From NCBI RefSeq assembly GCF_017656475.1, contig NZ_JACDNT010000007.1, positions 1 through 64,000 of the forward strand: a DNA stretch of 64,000 nucleotides, read 5' to 3'. The notes below the pieces were generated by a model that saw only the letters and a program-made list of their open reading frames with translations, did not search any database and was not told where the DNA came from. Shown here one piece after another: positions 26,263-34,787 of the stretch. Each line of letters starts with the position of its first letter. The first letter of the stretch is position 1. This stretch comes from Archaeoglobus sp. Lineage in GTDB: Archaea; Halobacteriota; Archaeoglobi; Archaeoglobales; Archaeoglobaceae. Both the position numbers and the translations under genes were made by a program.

Positions 26263-27451
26263 CCTGCTCGGCAACCTCATAACCCGCCCTGACACTTCCG
26301 TTCATACTCCTCTCAGGATAATTTGGTCTTGACGTCATTCCTGCTATGTAGAACCCATCCGCCACCCTGTAAGGTGTAATTTTCCTTCTGTATCCCCTCT
26401 CGTATATCGGACCGCTGTATTTCGCCTTGAAAATCTTCATCCATTTTATGCTATCTGTGTTGAACCCCAGCTTTTTGAGGTCGGAGAGGAATAGCCTCTC
26501 TATCTCCTTATCACTCAAATTGAAGAGATAACCGTCTGGAGTGGAGTAGCTTGCGAGGTAAATGAGGTGGATGCCGTAATCCTCGTAAAGCATGAAGTTC
26601 GTGTGCTCGATGACAGCACCAAAGCTCATTCTGTCAACTATGTTTGTCCAGTAGATGTTCTCCGTTAAAGTCTCCTCTGCTCCAACCAAAGCACATACAG
26701 AGCTCTGATACCTGATTTCCGAAATTCCGAGCTTCTCGCCTAGCTCACCAAGCTCTGGAAGGGGTGCTGTGTAGATTACAGCGTCAAACTGCTCTCCGTT
26801 AACCTCCCACTTTGCATTCTTCCTTATCCTAGCCCTCTCTTTTCTTATCTCCAGACCTTCAGCCATCTTATCAACAAGCTGCTGGAATCCATGCCTTATG
26901 TATCCAATCTCCTCACCAGAATACTTTCTGTTGCTCCTTATAGCCACCCTGCCTAGCAACCACGCATAGCTAACCTCTTCTGCATTCTCACCAAACTTCG
27001 ACCTCAGCAGTGGCATGAAAAAGCGCTCAAGCAAACCCTCTCCAAGCTCCCTCCTTATCCCTTCGATAACACCAATATCGTCGAAATTCTCGTAGTTAAG
27101 CTTCCTGCTTTTAAGCGTAAACCTTGCAAGCCTGATTTTTTCACCAAAGGTGAGAAGAGGATAGCGAAGAATTTCAAATGGTGTGTTAAGAGGATATATT
27201 TTTCCGTTTGCAGCAAAGCCCGTCTTGGCAATTCTCCAGACAAGCTTTGAATTAAGCCCACTCCTCTTTATCTCTTCCAGCAAAAAATCATCATCTCTGA
27301 AGCAGTGATGGTAGAATTTTTCAACGCCTTCGTAGCTTGCAACAAGCCCTCCGATGTCTTCAGGCTCAAACACCACAACACTGGCATACTCCGACAGCTC
27401 CTTCGCCGCCTTGAGCCCTGTGAGTCCTGCTCCGACTACAGCAATTTTCAT
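26243..27451 (-). CDS. FAD-dependent amine-oxidase/protoporphyrinogen-oxidase-like flavoprotein
   Basis: 402 residues. N-terminal dinucleotide-binding motif VVGAGLTGLKAAKELS (residues 4-19), then EDIGGLVASYEG, and the C-terminal FAD-contact segment FYIAGMTSRPNYPERSMNGSVRAG. The family includes phytoene desaturases, protoporphyrinogen oxidases and UDP-galactopyranose mutase relatives; the YHHCFRDDDFLL stretch near residue 46 favours the UDP-galactopyranose-mutase/HemG-like group. Substrate not assigned. Its end overlaps the preceding convergent gene by 20 bases; hmgA is divergent. Confidence 0.83.
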   Translation of the reverse strand: MKIAVVGAGLTGLKAAKELSEYASVVVFEPEDIGGLVASYEGVEKFYHHCFRDDDFLLEEIKRSGLNSKLVWRIAKTGFAANGKIYPLNTPFEILRYPLLTFGEKIRLARFTLKSRKLNYENFDDIGVIEGIRRELGEGLLERFFMPLLRSKFGENAEEVSYAWLLGRVAIRSNRKYSGEEIGYIRHGFQQLVDKMAEGLEIRKERARIRKNAKWEVNGEQFDAVIYTAPLPELGELGEKLGISEIRYQSSVCALVGAEETLTENIYWTNIVDRMSFGAVIEHTNFMLYEDYGIHLIYLASYSTPDGYLFNLSDKEIERLFLSDLKKLGFNTDSIKWMKIFKAKYSGPIYERGYRRKITPYRVADGFYIAGMTSRPNYPERSMNGSVRAGYEVAEQVKKDFL

Positions 27452-27512
27452 TGCTTTGCGATGTTTTTCAGATTATATTAAAACTTCCTTGAAAGCTCCT
27501 CAACCGAAGACA

Positions 27513-27520
27513 TTATAAAT
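27513..27520 (+). promoter_or_regulatory. box A for hmgA (leaderless transcript likely)
   Basis: TTATAAAT is centred about 25 bases before the ATG at 27541, so transcription should begin at or near the start codon. Confidence 0.55.
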
Positions 27521-27540
27521 CAGGGAAGATTAGGAGAGCC

Positions 27541-28794
27541 ATGAGCTCTCGCATTCCTGGATTTTACAAGCTCAGCGTCGAGGAGAGAATAAAGAAGGTT
27601 GCCGAGCTCGCAGGATTAAGCGATGAAGAGGTTAAAGCAGTTTTATCTCAGGGTTTGCCTCTTGATGTTGCTGACAGGATGATTGAAAATGTCATCGGCA
27701 CTTTCGAGCTGCCTCTTGGTATAGCCACAAACTTCCTGATTGATGGCAAGGATTACCTCATTCCGATGGCGATTGAAGAGCCAAGCGTTGTGGCTGCTGC
27801 GAGCAATGCAGCGAGGATGGCGAGGGAGAGTGGGGGGTTCAGGACTGACTACACCGGCTCCCTGATGATAGGACAGATTCAGGTTACGAAGCTTCCCAAC
27901 CCTCAAGCAGCTAGGTTTGAGGTTCTGAGCAACAAAGAGGAGATTATTGAGAAGGCAAACGAGTGCGACCCCATGCTGGTCAAGCTCGGTGGGGGTTGCA
28001 GGGATGTTGAGGCGAGAGTAATCGACACGATAATGGGCAAAATGCTCATCGTTCATCTGATAGTTGACGTTTTGGATGCGATGGGGGCCAATGCTGTAAA
28101 CACGATGTGTGAGAGTGTCGCGCCCTTCATTGAGAGAATTACGGGCGGGAAGGTTTATCTCAGAATAATCTCCAATCTTGCAAAATACAGGCTTGCAAGG
28201 GCGAAAGCGGTGTTTGACAAAGATGTTATTGGCGGTGAGGAGGTTGTTGAGGGGATAATGCTTGCCTACGCCTTTGCTGCTGTGGATCCATTCAGGTGTG
28301 CCACGCACAACAAGGGGATTATGAACGGCATCTCTGCACTGATGGTGGCTACTGGCAACGACTTCAGGGCTATTGAGGCTGGAGCGCACAGCTATGCTTC
28401 AATTGGTGGTTACAAACCCCTCACAACCTACGAGGTGGACAAGAAGGGGAACTTGGTTGGAACAATAGAGGTTCCGATGGCTGCAGGAGTGATAGGAGGG
28501 GCGACGAAGGTAAACCCGCTGGCAAAAATTTCGCTGAAGATTCTCGGAGTTGATACTGCAGAGGAGCTGGCAAGAGTTGCCGCAGCTCTAGGTTTAGCTC
28601 AGAACTTCGCTGCACTGAGGGCACTTGCTACGGAGGGCATACAGAGGGGGCATATGGAGCTGCATGCGAGAAATCTGGCAATAATGGCCGGTGCTGTTGG
28701 AGACGAGGTTGACAGAGTGGTTGAAATTATGGTTAGAGACAGAAAAATAAGGCTCGACTACGCAAAGGAGATTCTGGAAAAAATAAGGGGCTAG
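27541..28794 (+). CDS. hmgA: HMG-CoA reductase, class II (bacterial type)
   Basis: Makes mevalonate for isoprenoid lipids. 417 residues. Class II marks are ENVIGTFELPLGIATNF near residue 50, DAMGANAVNTMCE near 178, GVIGGATKVNPLAK near 315, and the C-terminal catalytic-His stretch EGIQRGHMELHARN. The arrangement is like the Pseudomonas mevalonii enzyme, not the class I enzyme of most archaea; Archaeoglobales are known for this replacement. Base composition does not stand out now. Its end overlaps the convergent ABC-2 gene by 4 bases. Confidence 0.96.
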   Translation: MSSRIPGFYKLSVEERIKKVAELAGLSDEEVKAVLSQGLPLDVADRMIENVIGTFELPLGIATNFLIDGKDYLIPMAIEEPSVVAAASNAARMARESGGFRTDYTGSLMIGQIQVTKLPNPQAARFEVLSNKEEIIEKANECDPMLVKLGGGCRDVEARVIDTIMGKMLIVHLIVDVLDAMGANAVNTMCESVAPFIERITGGKVYLRIISNLAKYRLARAKAVFDKDVIGGEEVVEGIMLAYAFAAVDPFRCATHNKGIMNGISALMVATGNDFRAIEAGAHSYASIGGYKPLTTYEVDKKGNLVGTIEVPMAAGVIGGATKVNPLAKISLKILGVDTAEELARVAAALGLAQNFAALRALATEGIQRGHMELHARNLAIMAGAVGDEVDRVVEIMVRDRKIRLDYAKEILEKIRG

Positions 28795-29795
28795 ATTAAA
28801 TTTTTATCTATTTTTACAATAAAAGGAGAAAATGCGAGGAGCGCAAAGGAGGCAGCAGAGAAAACTGCGGCGATGGTAAAGTCTATTTCAGCACCTGCAG
28901 CAGCTCTACCAACCATCAATGCGGGGCTTGCGTATTTTGTGACCATCAGTGGCAAAGAGCCGGCTGCGAGGATTGAGAAAAGGAGCTGAGCACTCTCTCT
29001 GTCCCTGAATTTCGCGGCCATGAGGTAGCCGAGCGAAACGAAAAAGGCAGTAATTGAGACTGATACTGCAAAGGCCAGCAATGGATTTGCCACATCCACT
29101 TTGTTGAGAGCTAGGAGGAGAAGCCACAGTGCGGTTAAGAGGGACGAGAATATCATGGGGGTTGCAACCTTGCTGACGGAAATCTTAAAAGGTGTAAGGG
29201 GCGTGGAGAGCAGCACCTCTATCGACCTGCTCTGTATCTCCTCACATACAGAGTCAATTGTCATTCCTGCAGCAACAACTGCTGTGGTGATGCTTAGGAG
29301 GGGGATAAGGATCAGATATATGAACTTGAAAACCGTTGAGGAGCCTGAGGGAATTTCTATCTCTCTGCCTCCTGAGTAAACCTTCAGCTCAAGATTCGGC
29401 ACACCATAAACGTTTCTGAGCTTCTCTTCATACTCAGTGAGCAGTTTTTTGACGTAACTCAGAATCTGAGCCGCTTTTATTTCATCATCTGGCACGATGA
29501 CGTCAACATACTTAATCCCGTCCACATCGGATACAATCAGCACGGCATCAACTTTTCCGCTTTTGAAAAGCTCCATAGCAGTTTCCTCATCGTAACAGCT
29601 TTCTATAAAGCACTCTCCAACGACGGCAACTTTCGAGCTACCATAAAAGCCGAGATAGTCCGGGTTATACAGCATGATCAGTCCGAAAGTCACAACTGAG
29701 GATATTCCTGCAACGAACACTATCAGAAAGACTATGCTGACAAAGGTTCTTTCCCTAAACATAAGCTTCATGTCCTTCTTTACTATTTCAAACAA
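28791..29795 (-). CDS. ABC-2 type membrane permease (NatB-like)
   Basis: 334 residues. A first membrane span near residues 18-40, an extracytoplasmic segment of about 120 residues, then five spans from residue 160 onwards with the ABC-2 pattern SRSIEVLLSTPLTPFKISVSK on the cytoplasmic side. Permeases of this kind work with a separate ATPase, but none is encoded beside it. It overlaps the upstream gene for a second ABC-2-like protein by 8 bases, so the two probably form a heterodimeric channel. Confidence 0.85.
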   Translation of the reverse strand: MFEIVKKDMKLMFRERTFVSIVFLIVFVAGISSVVTFGLIMLYNPDYLGFYGSSKVAVVGECFIESCYDEETAMELFKSGKVDAVLIVSDVDGIKYVDVIVPDDEIKAAQILSYVKKLLTEYEEKLRNVYGVPNLELKVYSGGREIEIPSGSSTVFKFIYLILIPLLSITTAVVAAGMTIDSVCEEIQSRSIEVLLSTPLTPFKISVSKVATPMIFSSLLTALWLLLLALNKVDVANPLLAFAVSVSITAFFVSLGYLMAAKFRDRESAQLLFSILAAGSLPLMVTKYASPALMVGRAAAGAEIDFTIAAVFSAASFALLAFSPFIVKIDKNLI

Positions 29796-31431
29796 GGAGC
29801 ATCACCACCGTATAGTCATATACAGCATGCAAGGCGATTGCTAATCCCAACGCCTTTCCGTATCCCTTTTTTGCCATAAGGGCTATGGTTATGGCCGTTG
29901 CAGTATGCAGAATTAACGGAAGGACGAGAAACTGACTGAGAAAGGCTATGCTGTATTCATGCAGGACATTAAATAGGATGAGAATCTTTTCTCCCAAGAA
30001 GAATCCGATAGCGGTAAAAATTCCTCTGCTTAGCGTTGGAGAGGAGAATATGATGATTCCTTTGATAAACTCCTCAACCACAGCAACGCAGATCAGCAAG
30101 GCCGGAACCATCAGATGCTGGGGAAGGATGAAAACCGCGAGTATTGCGAAGAGTTCGGCCATGAAGGCAAACGATATAGAAAGGAAGGCGAAAATGAAAG
30201 CTGCGCAATCGCTGGTTACACTTAGCCTTGAAATCTCAATAAGTTTCTGAAAAATTTCTTTGCCGTGGGAAATATCGGGATTCAGAGCTTTCATGCCGAA
30301 GTAAAACAGCATAAAAGCCATTATGAGGTAGTGGGCGAATGAAAGAGCCAGATCGCTAACAGCAAGCTCTTCTCCCTGAATGTAAGCAAGGAGGAGTGTA
30401 ATGGGTGAAATTTTGGATAGGGGAATAGCGGTTGAGAAAACTGCCGGAATGAAGGCGTAAATGGTTATCAGAAGTGAAACAACAAGCAGGAGAAAAGTTG
30501 CTTCTCTGTAGCTTCTCGAAATCATTACAACAAACGTCTGAGCTGAGAACAGCAGGAGAACGACAGGGATGGCGAACAAGAACGCCAGAAAACTGTTCAG
30601 ATAAATTGAGACGGCAAGGGCTGAAAGCAAGGATAACAGGAAGTAGGGAAGCATCTTTCCGAAAATGAGCTCTGGTCTGCTTATTGCTGATAGTAGCACT
30701 TCAAGCCTTCTAAGGAGCTTATCCTCGAGAAGGGAAGACGAGAATACCTGAACGGTGAAGTAGGACGGGATGACGAAAAGAAACGCTAAAACCATTCTGT
30801 CAACAAGACCCGGAGTTTTGATGTCCTCAGGAGGGACGTAAGTAGCGTTTGATTCGGGAGTTGCGGGCGTAGTTTCTTCAACAGCTGTTGTAGTTGTAGT
30901 GGTTTTGACTGCTGTGGTTGTGGTAACCGCGGTTGTTGTTTTTAAGGCAGAACCGCTGGACGACTTATTACCAACTGATTCGGACACCTTTCCGCCTGTC
31001 TCCGGCGGCTTTTCTTTTTCCTCAACCACTCTCTCTGGCGGCGTGATTCCAGAAGGTTCAAGGTAAACAACGCTCACCCTCACAGGATGTGCCATCTCCC
31101 CAAACTCCTTCTCTATCCTCTTCCTGTGCTCTTCTTTGAGGTATTTCAAAAGCTCATCCGCTGCCGCAAGACTTTTGTCACTCCGCTCTACAAACAGCTT
31201 GCCATCAAATAAAACAACGTCTGGACTGCTGGAAGTTGTGAGAGTTTTCAGGTTAACTTTGACATTGGTCGTGTAGATGCCTCTGTCCGAGTCAATTCCG
31301 GTTATGATGGAAGCATAACCCAGTGAAGCTGAAACCGCAACAGCGAGGATGATAAGGAGTAAGCTGCCACCCCCGTACCTCTTTCTTGACTTTTTAATCT
31401 CGAACTTAGCCACTTTAAGCACAGAATTCAT
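29788..31431 (-). CDS. ABC-2 permease-like protein fused to a PrsW/CPBP-like intramembrane protease domain
   Basis: 547 residues. Span at about 22-46; extracytoplasmic region to residue 208 that includes a Thr-rich linker (about 163-192, repeats of TTTAV); then an ABC-2-like membrane block (residues 209-380, RRLEVLLSAISRPELIFGK). The last 130 residues form another membrane block with VVEEFIKG (Glu453, Glu454, Lys457), GFFLGEK (Glu481), LILHTAT (His509) and LHAVYD (His535), resembling the EExxK...E...H...H pattern of PrsW-type proteases. The fusion is unusual. Followed by a second permease; no ATPase nearby. Confidence 0.72.
   Translation of the reverse strand: MNSVLKVAKFEIKKSRKRYGGGSLLLIILAVAVSASLGYASIITGIDSDRGIYTTNVKVNLKTLTTSSSPDVVLFDGKLFVERSDKSLAAADELLKYLKEEHRKRIEKEFGEMAHPVRVSVVYLEPSGITPPERVVEEKEKPPETGGKVSESVGNKSSSGSALKTTTAVTTTTAVKTTTTTTAVEETTPATPESNATYVPPEDIKTPGLVDRMVLAFLFVIPSYFTVQVFSSSLLEDKLLRRLEVLLSAISRPELIFGKMLPYFLLSLLSALAVSIYLNSFLAFLFAIPVVLLLFSAQTFVVMISRSYREATFLLLVVSLLITIYAFIPAVFSTAIPLSKISPITLLLAYIQGEELAVSDLALSFAHYLIMAFMLFYFGMKALNPDISHGKEIFQKLIEISRLSVTSDCAAFIFAFLSISFAFMAELFAILAVFILPQHLMVPALLICVAVVEEFIKGIIIFSSPTLSRGIFTAIGFFLGEKILILFNVLHEYSIAFLSQFLVLPLILHTATAITIALMAKKGYGKALGLAIALHAVYDYTVVMLLV
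30856..30939 (-). repeat. Thr-codon-rich repeat tract within the permease fusion
   Basis: Encodes a run of TTTAV-type repeats (residues about 165-192), predicted outside the membrane and probably glycosylated. On the plus strand it shows as repeated GTTGTAGTT-like units. Confidence 0.7.
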
Positions 31432-31494
31432 TTTTAAATATCTGGAATTTAACGTTTGGGGAAATTAGATAAAGCTTCGCACCAACATTCAGCT

Positions 31495-31680
31495 ATGTGT
31501 GAATCAAAGGTTTACTTAGCAGGCAAAGATGAACCACTTATGGAGGATGTAGTGAGAATTGTTGTGGAAGGAGAAAAAGTAAAAATGTGGGACATTCTTG
31601 GTGAGTACAAGGAAATTAAGGGTAGGGTTGCGGAGATGGATTTGATTGGGCACAAAATAATACTGGAGGGAGAGTTATGA
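31495..31680 (+). CDS. CooT-family small nickel-binding protein
   Basis: 61 residues. The start MCESKVYL, then LMEDVVRIVVEGEKVKMWDILGE and a C-terminal MDLIGHKIILE match the CooT family. Cys2 is the metal ligand in studied CooT proteins. An upstream frame from 31456 exists but would hide the N-terminal MC. Its stop overlaps the start of gap. In CO-oxidisers CooT helps nickel delivery to CO dehydrogenase; Archaeoglobales carry that enzyme, though not in this window. Confidence 0.85.
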   Translation: MCESKVYLAGKDEPLMEDVVRIVVEGEKVKMWDILGEYKEIKGRVAEMDLIGHKIILEGEL

Positions 31681-32696
31681 AGGTAAAGGTGGCGATAAAT
31701 GGTTATGGAACCATCGGAAAGAGAGTGGCTGATGCCGTAAGCCTTCAGGATGACATGGAGGTTGTAGGAGTCACAAAAACTCGCCCCGACTTCGAGGCGA
31801 AACTTGCTGCCAAGAGATACCCACTTTACGTTGCCAAGCCTGAAAACGTCGAACTGTTCGAGAAGGCGGGAATTGAAATTCAGGGCACAATCGAAGATTT
31901 GCTACCAAAAGCTGACATTGTGGTTGACTGCAGCCCTAACAAGGTTGGAGCTGAGAATAAGGCCAAATATTACGAAAAAGCTGGTATAAAGGCGATATTT
32001 CAGGGTGGGGAAAAGAAGGACGTTGCTGAAGTTTCATTCAATGCCCTCGCCAACTATGACGAGGCCAAGGGGAAAAACTATGTCAGAGTGGTGAGCTGCA
32101 ACACCACAGGTTTAACAAGGCTCATATACATGCTTAAAACGAACTTCAAGATCGGTAGAGTGAGGGCAACGATGCTCAGGAGAGTTGTTGACCCGAAAGA
32201 GGACAAGAAAGGACTCGTCAACGGAATTATGCCCGATCCTGTCTCCATTCCATCACACCACGGGCCTGACGTCAAAACCGTTCTGCCGGACGTTGATATT
32301 GTAACAACCGCCTTCAAACTCCCCACAACGCTCATGCACGTCCACGCACTCAATGTAGAGATGAAGGAAGCGGTTAAACCTGAAAACGTCATCAGCGTTC
32401 TTGATCAGGAGCCGAGGATAATGCTTGTTTCTGCAGAGGATGGCTTTACCTCAACCGCAAAGGTCATAGAGTTTGCCAGAGAGCTGAGACTCAGATACGA
32501 CCTATATGAGAACGTAGTATGGAAGGAATCGATTGGCGTTGACGGAAACGATCTCTTCGTCACCCAAGCAATCCACCAGGAGGCAATCGTCGTTCCTGAG
32601 AACATCGACGCCATAAGAGCTATGCTTGAGCTTGCAGAGAGGGACGAGAGCATTAGGAAGACGAACGAAACCCTCGGAATTCAGAAAGTTTTTTAA
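31677..32696 (+). CDS. gap: glyceraldehyde-3-phosphate dehydrogenase, archaeal type II
   Basis: 339 residues. NAD(P) fold starts AINGYGTIGKRVADA; the catalytic Cys is in VVSCNTTGLTRL near residue 141; PSHHGPDVKTVLP follows. Phosphorylating enzyme of archaeal gluconeogenesis/glycolysis. ATGA overlap with cooT. Confidence 0.97.
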   Translation: MKVKVAINGYGTIGKRVADAVSLQDDMEVVGVTKTRPDFEAKLAAKRYPLYVAKPENVELFEKAGIEIQGTIEDLLPKADIVVDCSPNKVGAENKAKYYEKAGIKAIFQGGEKKDVAEVSFNALANYDEAKGKNYVRVVSCNTTGLTRLIYMLKTNFKIGRVRATMLRRVVDPKEDKKGLVNGIMPDPVSIPSHHGPDVKTVLPDVDIVTTAFKLPTTLMHVHALNVEMKEAVKPENVISVLDQEPRIMLVSAEDGFTSTAKVIEFARELRLRYDLYENVVWKESIGVDGNDLFVTQAIHQEAIVVPENIDAIRAMLELAERDESIRKTNETLGIQKVF

Positions 32697-32717
32697 AAAT
32701 TTTAACTCATTTTTGCC

Positions 32718-33029
32718 ATGGATATACAGACCAGAAAGTCCATACTCTGGGATGCTTTTGAAGAGCTGAAAACGAGATGGGGGGCAGACGAGAAGTTTCT
32801 TGAGAAAGCTGATGAGGAGGAGCTTACAGTGGACGGTCTGCCAGAAAGCAAAGTCAAGGACTTGCTGGATTTGAGGGAGAAGTATCAGCTCGACGAGCTT
32901 GAGTTTCTTTTCATCGTTGGAACGGCTGTAGGCCTCTATCAGGGGCAGAAGCAGGTGAAGGAAATCCTGCTGAGGAGAATGAGCGCCCTTAACGAGTTCG
33001 TCTCATCCCTCATCGGGAGAGAACTGTAA
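32718..33029 (+). CDS. small helical protein of unknown function
   Basis: 103 residues, charged and almost wholly helical (FEELKTRWGADEKFLEKADEEEL, then VKEILLRRMSALNEFVSSL). No motif recognised, no membrane segment. Its stop and the truA start overlap by one base (TAATG), so it is translated with truA and may be a conserved partner in this lineage. Confidence 0.75.
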   Translation: MDIQTRKSILWDAFEELKTRWGADEKFLEKADEEELTVDGLPESKVKDLLDLREKYQLDELEFLFIVGTAVGLYQGQKQVKEILLRRMSALNEFVSSLIGREL

Positions 33030-33823
33030 TGAAGTTTGCGTTCAAGATAGCATACTTCGGCGAGAACTTCCACGGAAGCCAGTTTCAGCCCGACCAGAGG
33101 ACAGTAGAGGGGGAGATAATCAACGCACTCAGAAGGCTTGGAGTTGAAAATCCAAGGCTGAGGAGTGCTGGAAGGACTGATGCCGGCGTTCATGCCTATG
33201 GGCAGGTAATCTCCTTTTATTCCGACGAAACAATCTTTCCAAGAATGCTAAACGCCGAGCTTCCAGAAGATATCACTGCATGGGCATGGGCAAAAGTTCC
33301 AGAGGACTTTGACCCCAGAAAGGCAAAGAGCAGAGTTTACACCTATGTTATGTATGGCTCCGACTACGACATCTCAGCGATGAGGAAGGCAGTTAAGGAG
33401 CTTATCGGCGTTCACGACTTCTCCAATTTTACGAAGAAGTTTGGAGAAGGGGAAAGCTGCGTAAGGGAGATCATAAGGGCGGACATAAGGGCGGACAGAG
33501 AGTTCATAATTTTTGAGATAGAGGGAAATGCCTTCACATGGAACATGGTCAGATGCATAGTGACAGCGATAATGGAAATCGGCAAGCAGCACAGAAGCAT
33601 AGAATGGTTTAGAGAGCTTTTGAACCCGGAAAAGCACAAGGAGAGGGTTGAGCCCGCTCCCTCATATGGATTGATTCTGAAGGACGTTAAGTACGATGAT
33701 TTGGAGTTTGAAGTTGACGACTACGCTTTGAAAACACTTCAGTCAAGAATAGAAAGCAGGATAGCACATCACGGAACGATTTTCAAGCTTTTCTCACTTT
33801 TCAGGCAAAGCGGAATTTCCTGA
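33029..33823 (+). CDS. truA: tRNA pseudouridine synthase A
   Basis: 264 residues. The catalytic Asp is in RSAGRTDAGVHAYGQV near residue 50; FHGSQFQPDQRTVEGE and the later FEIEGNAFTWNMVRCIV are also family marks. Forms pseudouridine in the tRNA anticodon arm. Near residue 150 the sequence contains a tandem IRADIRAD from a 12-base duplication. Its last 23 bases overlap the convergent FtsZ-like gene. Confidence 0.96.
   Translation: MKFAFKIAYFGENFHGSQFQPDQRTVEGEIINALRRLGVENPRLRSAGRTDAGVHAYGQVISFYSDETIFPRMLNAELPEDITAWAWAKVPEDFDPRKAKSRVYTYVMYGSDYDISAMRKAVKELIGVHDFSNFTKKFGEGESCVREIIRADIRADREFIIFEIEGNAFTWNMVRCIVTAIMEIGKQHRSIEWFRELLNPEKHKERVEPAPSYGLILKDVKYDDLEFEVDDYALKTLQSRIESRIAHHGTIFKLFSLFRQSGIS
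33473..33496 (+). repeat. 12-base tandem duplication in truA
   Basis: ATAAGGGCGGAC occurs twice in direct succession, giving IRADIRAD in the protein. In frame, so it does not disrupt the gene. Confidence 0.85.
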
Positions 33824-34733
33824 TTCCTGAGAATATCAGAACAGCGGAAACCTTTCTTGAACCGGGAATTGGATAGTCGCCGTACCTTACAACAATATCT
33901 CTATTTATGTTCTCTACCATCGCTATGGAGGAGAACAGGCCCTCCATCGTGAGCTCATCCGGCTTACCGGCGAAAAGGAGCAAAGCCGACTTGGCATCCT
34001 CAATGTCTCCGTTTATGCTTACATTCTGCAATGCCTCCTCCGTCAGCTCAAGCATTCTTTTCGTTCTTATCGCCTTCAGTTCACTGTTCCTTCTGAAAAG
34101 GATGTTCTTTATGTTAAATGGTATTTTCCTTTCCGCTATACCAGCGATGGCAAATCCGTCAGACTTTAAGGCATTGAACACATCAGATGTGTCAACAACA
34201 ACTTCTCCAGCCACCCTCTTTTTAAGGTCAATTTCACCGGCAAGAGCAACGAGGTTCATAACTTCCAGAATCTTTCTCTCTACACCAACCTCGCCCTCAA
34301 AAAGGATAAGAACATCCGACACTTCTCTTAAACTTCGAATTCGTTTCTTTATCTCTCCAATGCTTGAAGTGTCAAGCTGTGGAACTAACGCAAGTGAGAT
34401 TACAACATCTTCAGTAACCTTTCTGAGCTTTTTACAGAGTTCAAGAGACGTTATGTAGCCAAAGTCATCTTCCAAAGAAGTTAAGACGAGGCTTCCTTCA
34501 AATATTTCGTAGAGAGACGTAATCTGGTTTACAAAACCGCTGACGTCTCCTTTCAGACCATGGACGTAGTACTTCCTGTCGTCTCCCAACGAAACATTTC
34601 TCAAGTGCTCTTCATTGTTCAAAACTGCAAAACATTTAAACAGAGGAACTCGATTGACTTTCACACCTTTTTTGTGCATAATTTCCGCAATCTTGGCACC
34701 TCGCAGCCCTGATCCTATTGTTAGTAATCTCAT
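33801..34733 (-). CDS. FtsZ/tubulin-superfamily protein with degenerate GTP-binding motif
   Basis: 310 residues. IGSGLRGAKIAEIMHKKG (6-23) resembles the tubulin T1 loop and CFAVLNNEEHLRNV (34-47) the strand after it. VVVDTSDVFNALKSDGFAIAG (178-198) resembles the FtsZ T7 catalytic loop and helix, keeping Asp181 and Asp184 but not the Asn. DAKSALLLFAGKPDELTMEGLF (246-267), then VVRYGDYPIPGSRKVSAVLIFSGI, matches the FtsZ C-terminal domain. The signature GGGTGTG loop is missing: that place reads SLEDDFGYIT (86-95). It may not hydrolyse GTP. Likely cytoskeletal or regulatory; fold assignment is mine and unverified. Confidence 0.7.
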   Translation of the reverse strand: MRLLTIGSGLRGAKIAEIMHKKGVKVNRVPLFKCFAVLNNEEHLRNVSLGDDRKYYVHGLKGDVSGFVNQITSLYEIFEGSLVLTSLEDDFGYITSLELCKKLRKVTEDVVISLALVPQLDTSSIGEIKKRIRSLREVSDVLILFEGEVGVERKILEVMNLVALAGEIDLKKRVAGEVVVDTSDVFNALKSDGFAIAGIAERKIPFNIKNILFRRNSELKAIRTKRMLELTEEALQNVSINGDIEDAKSALLLFAGKPDELTMEGLFSSIAMVENINRDIVVRYGDYPIPGSRKVSAVLIFSGIRKFRFA

Positions 34734-34787
34734 TTAATTAAAATCGAAATGGCGTTTAAAATATTTTCTTTAAAGCCAACTTAAAGG

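Noticed and set aside
30856-30939. Non-coding microsatellite
   Set aside because: The repeat is in frame and encodes a Thr-rich linker between membrane and soluble parts.
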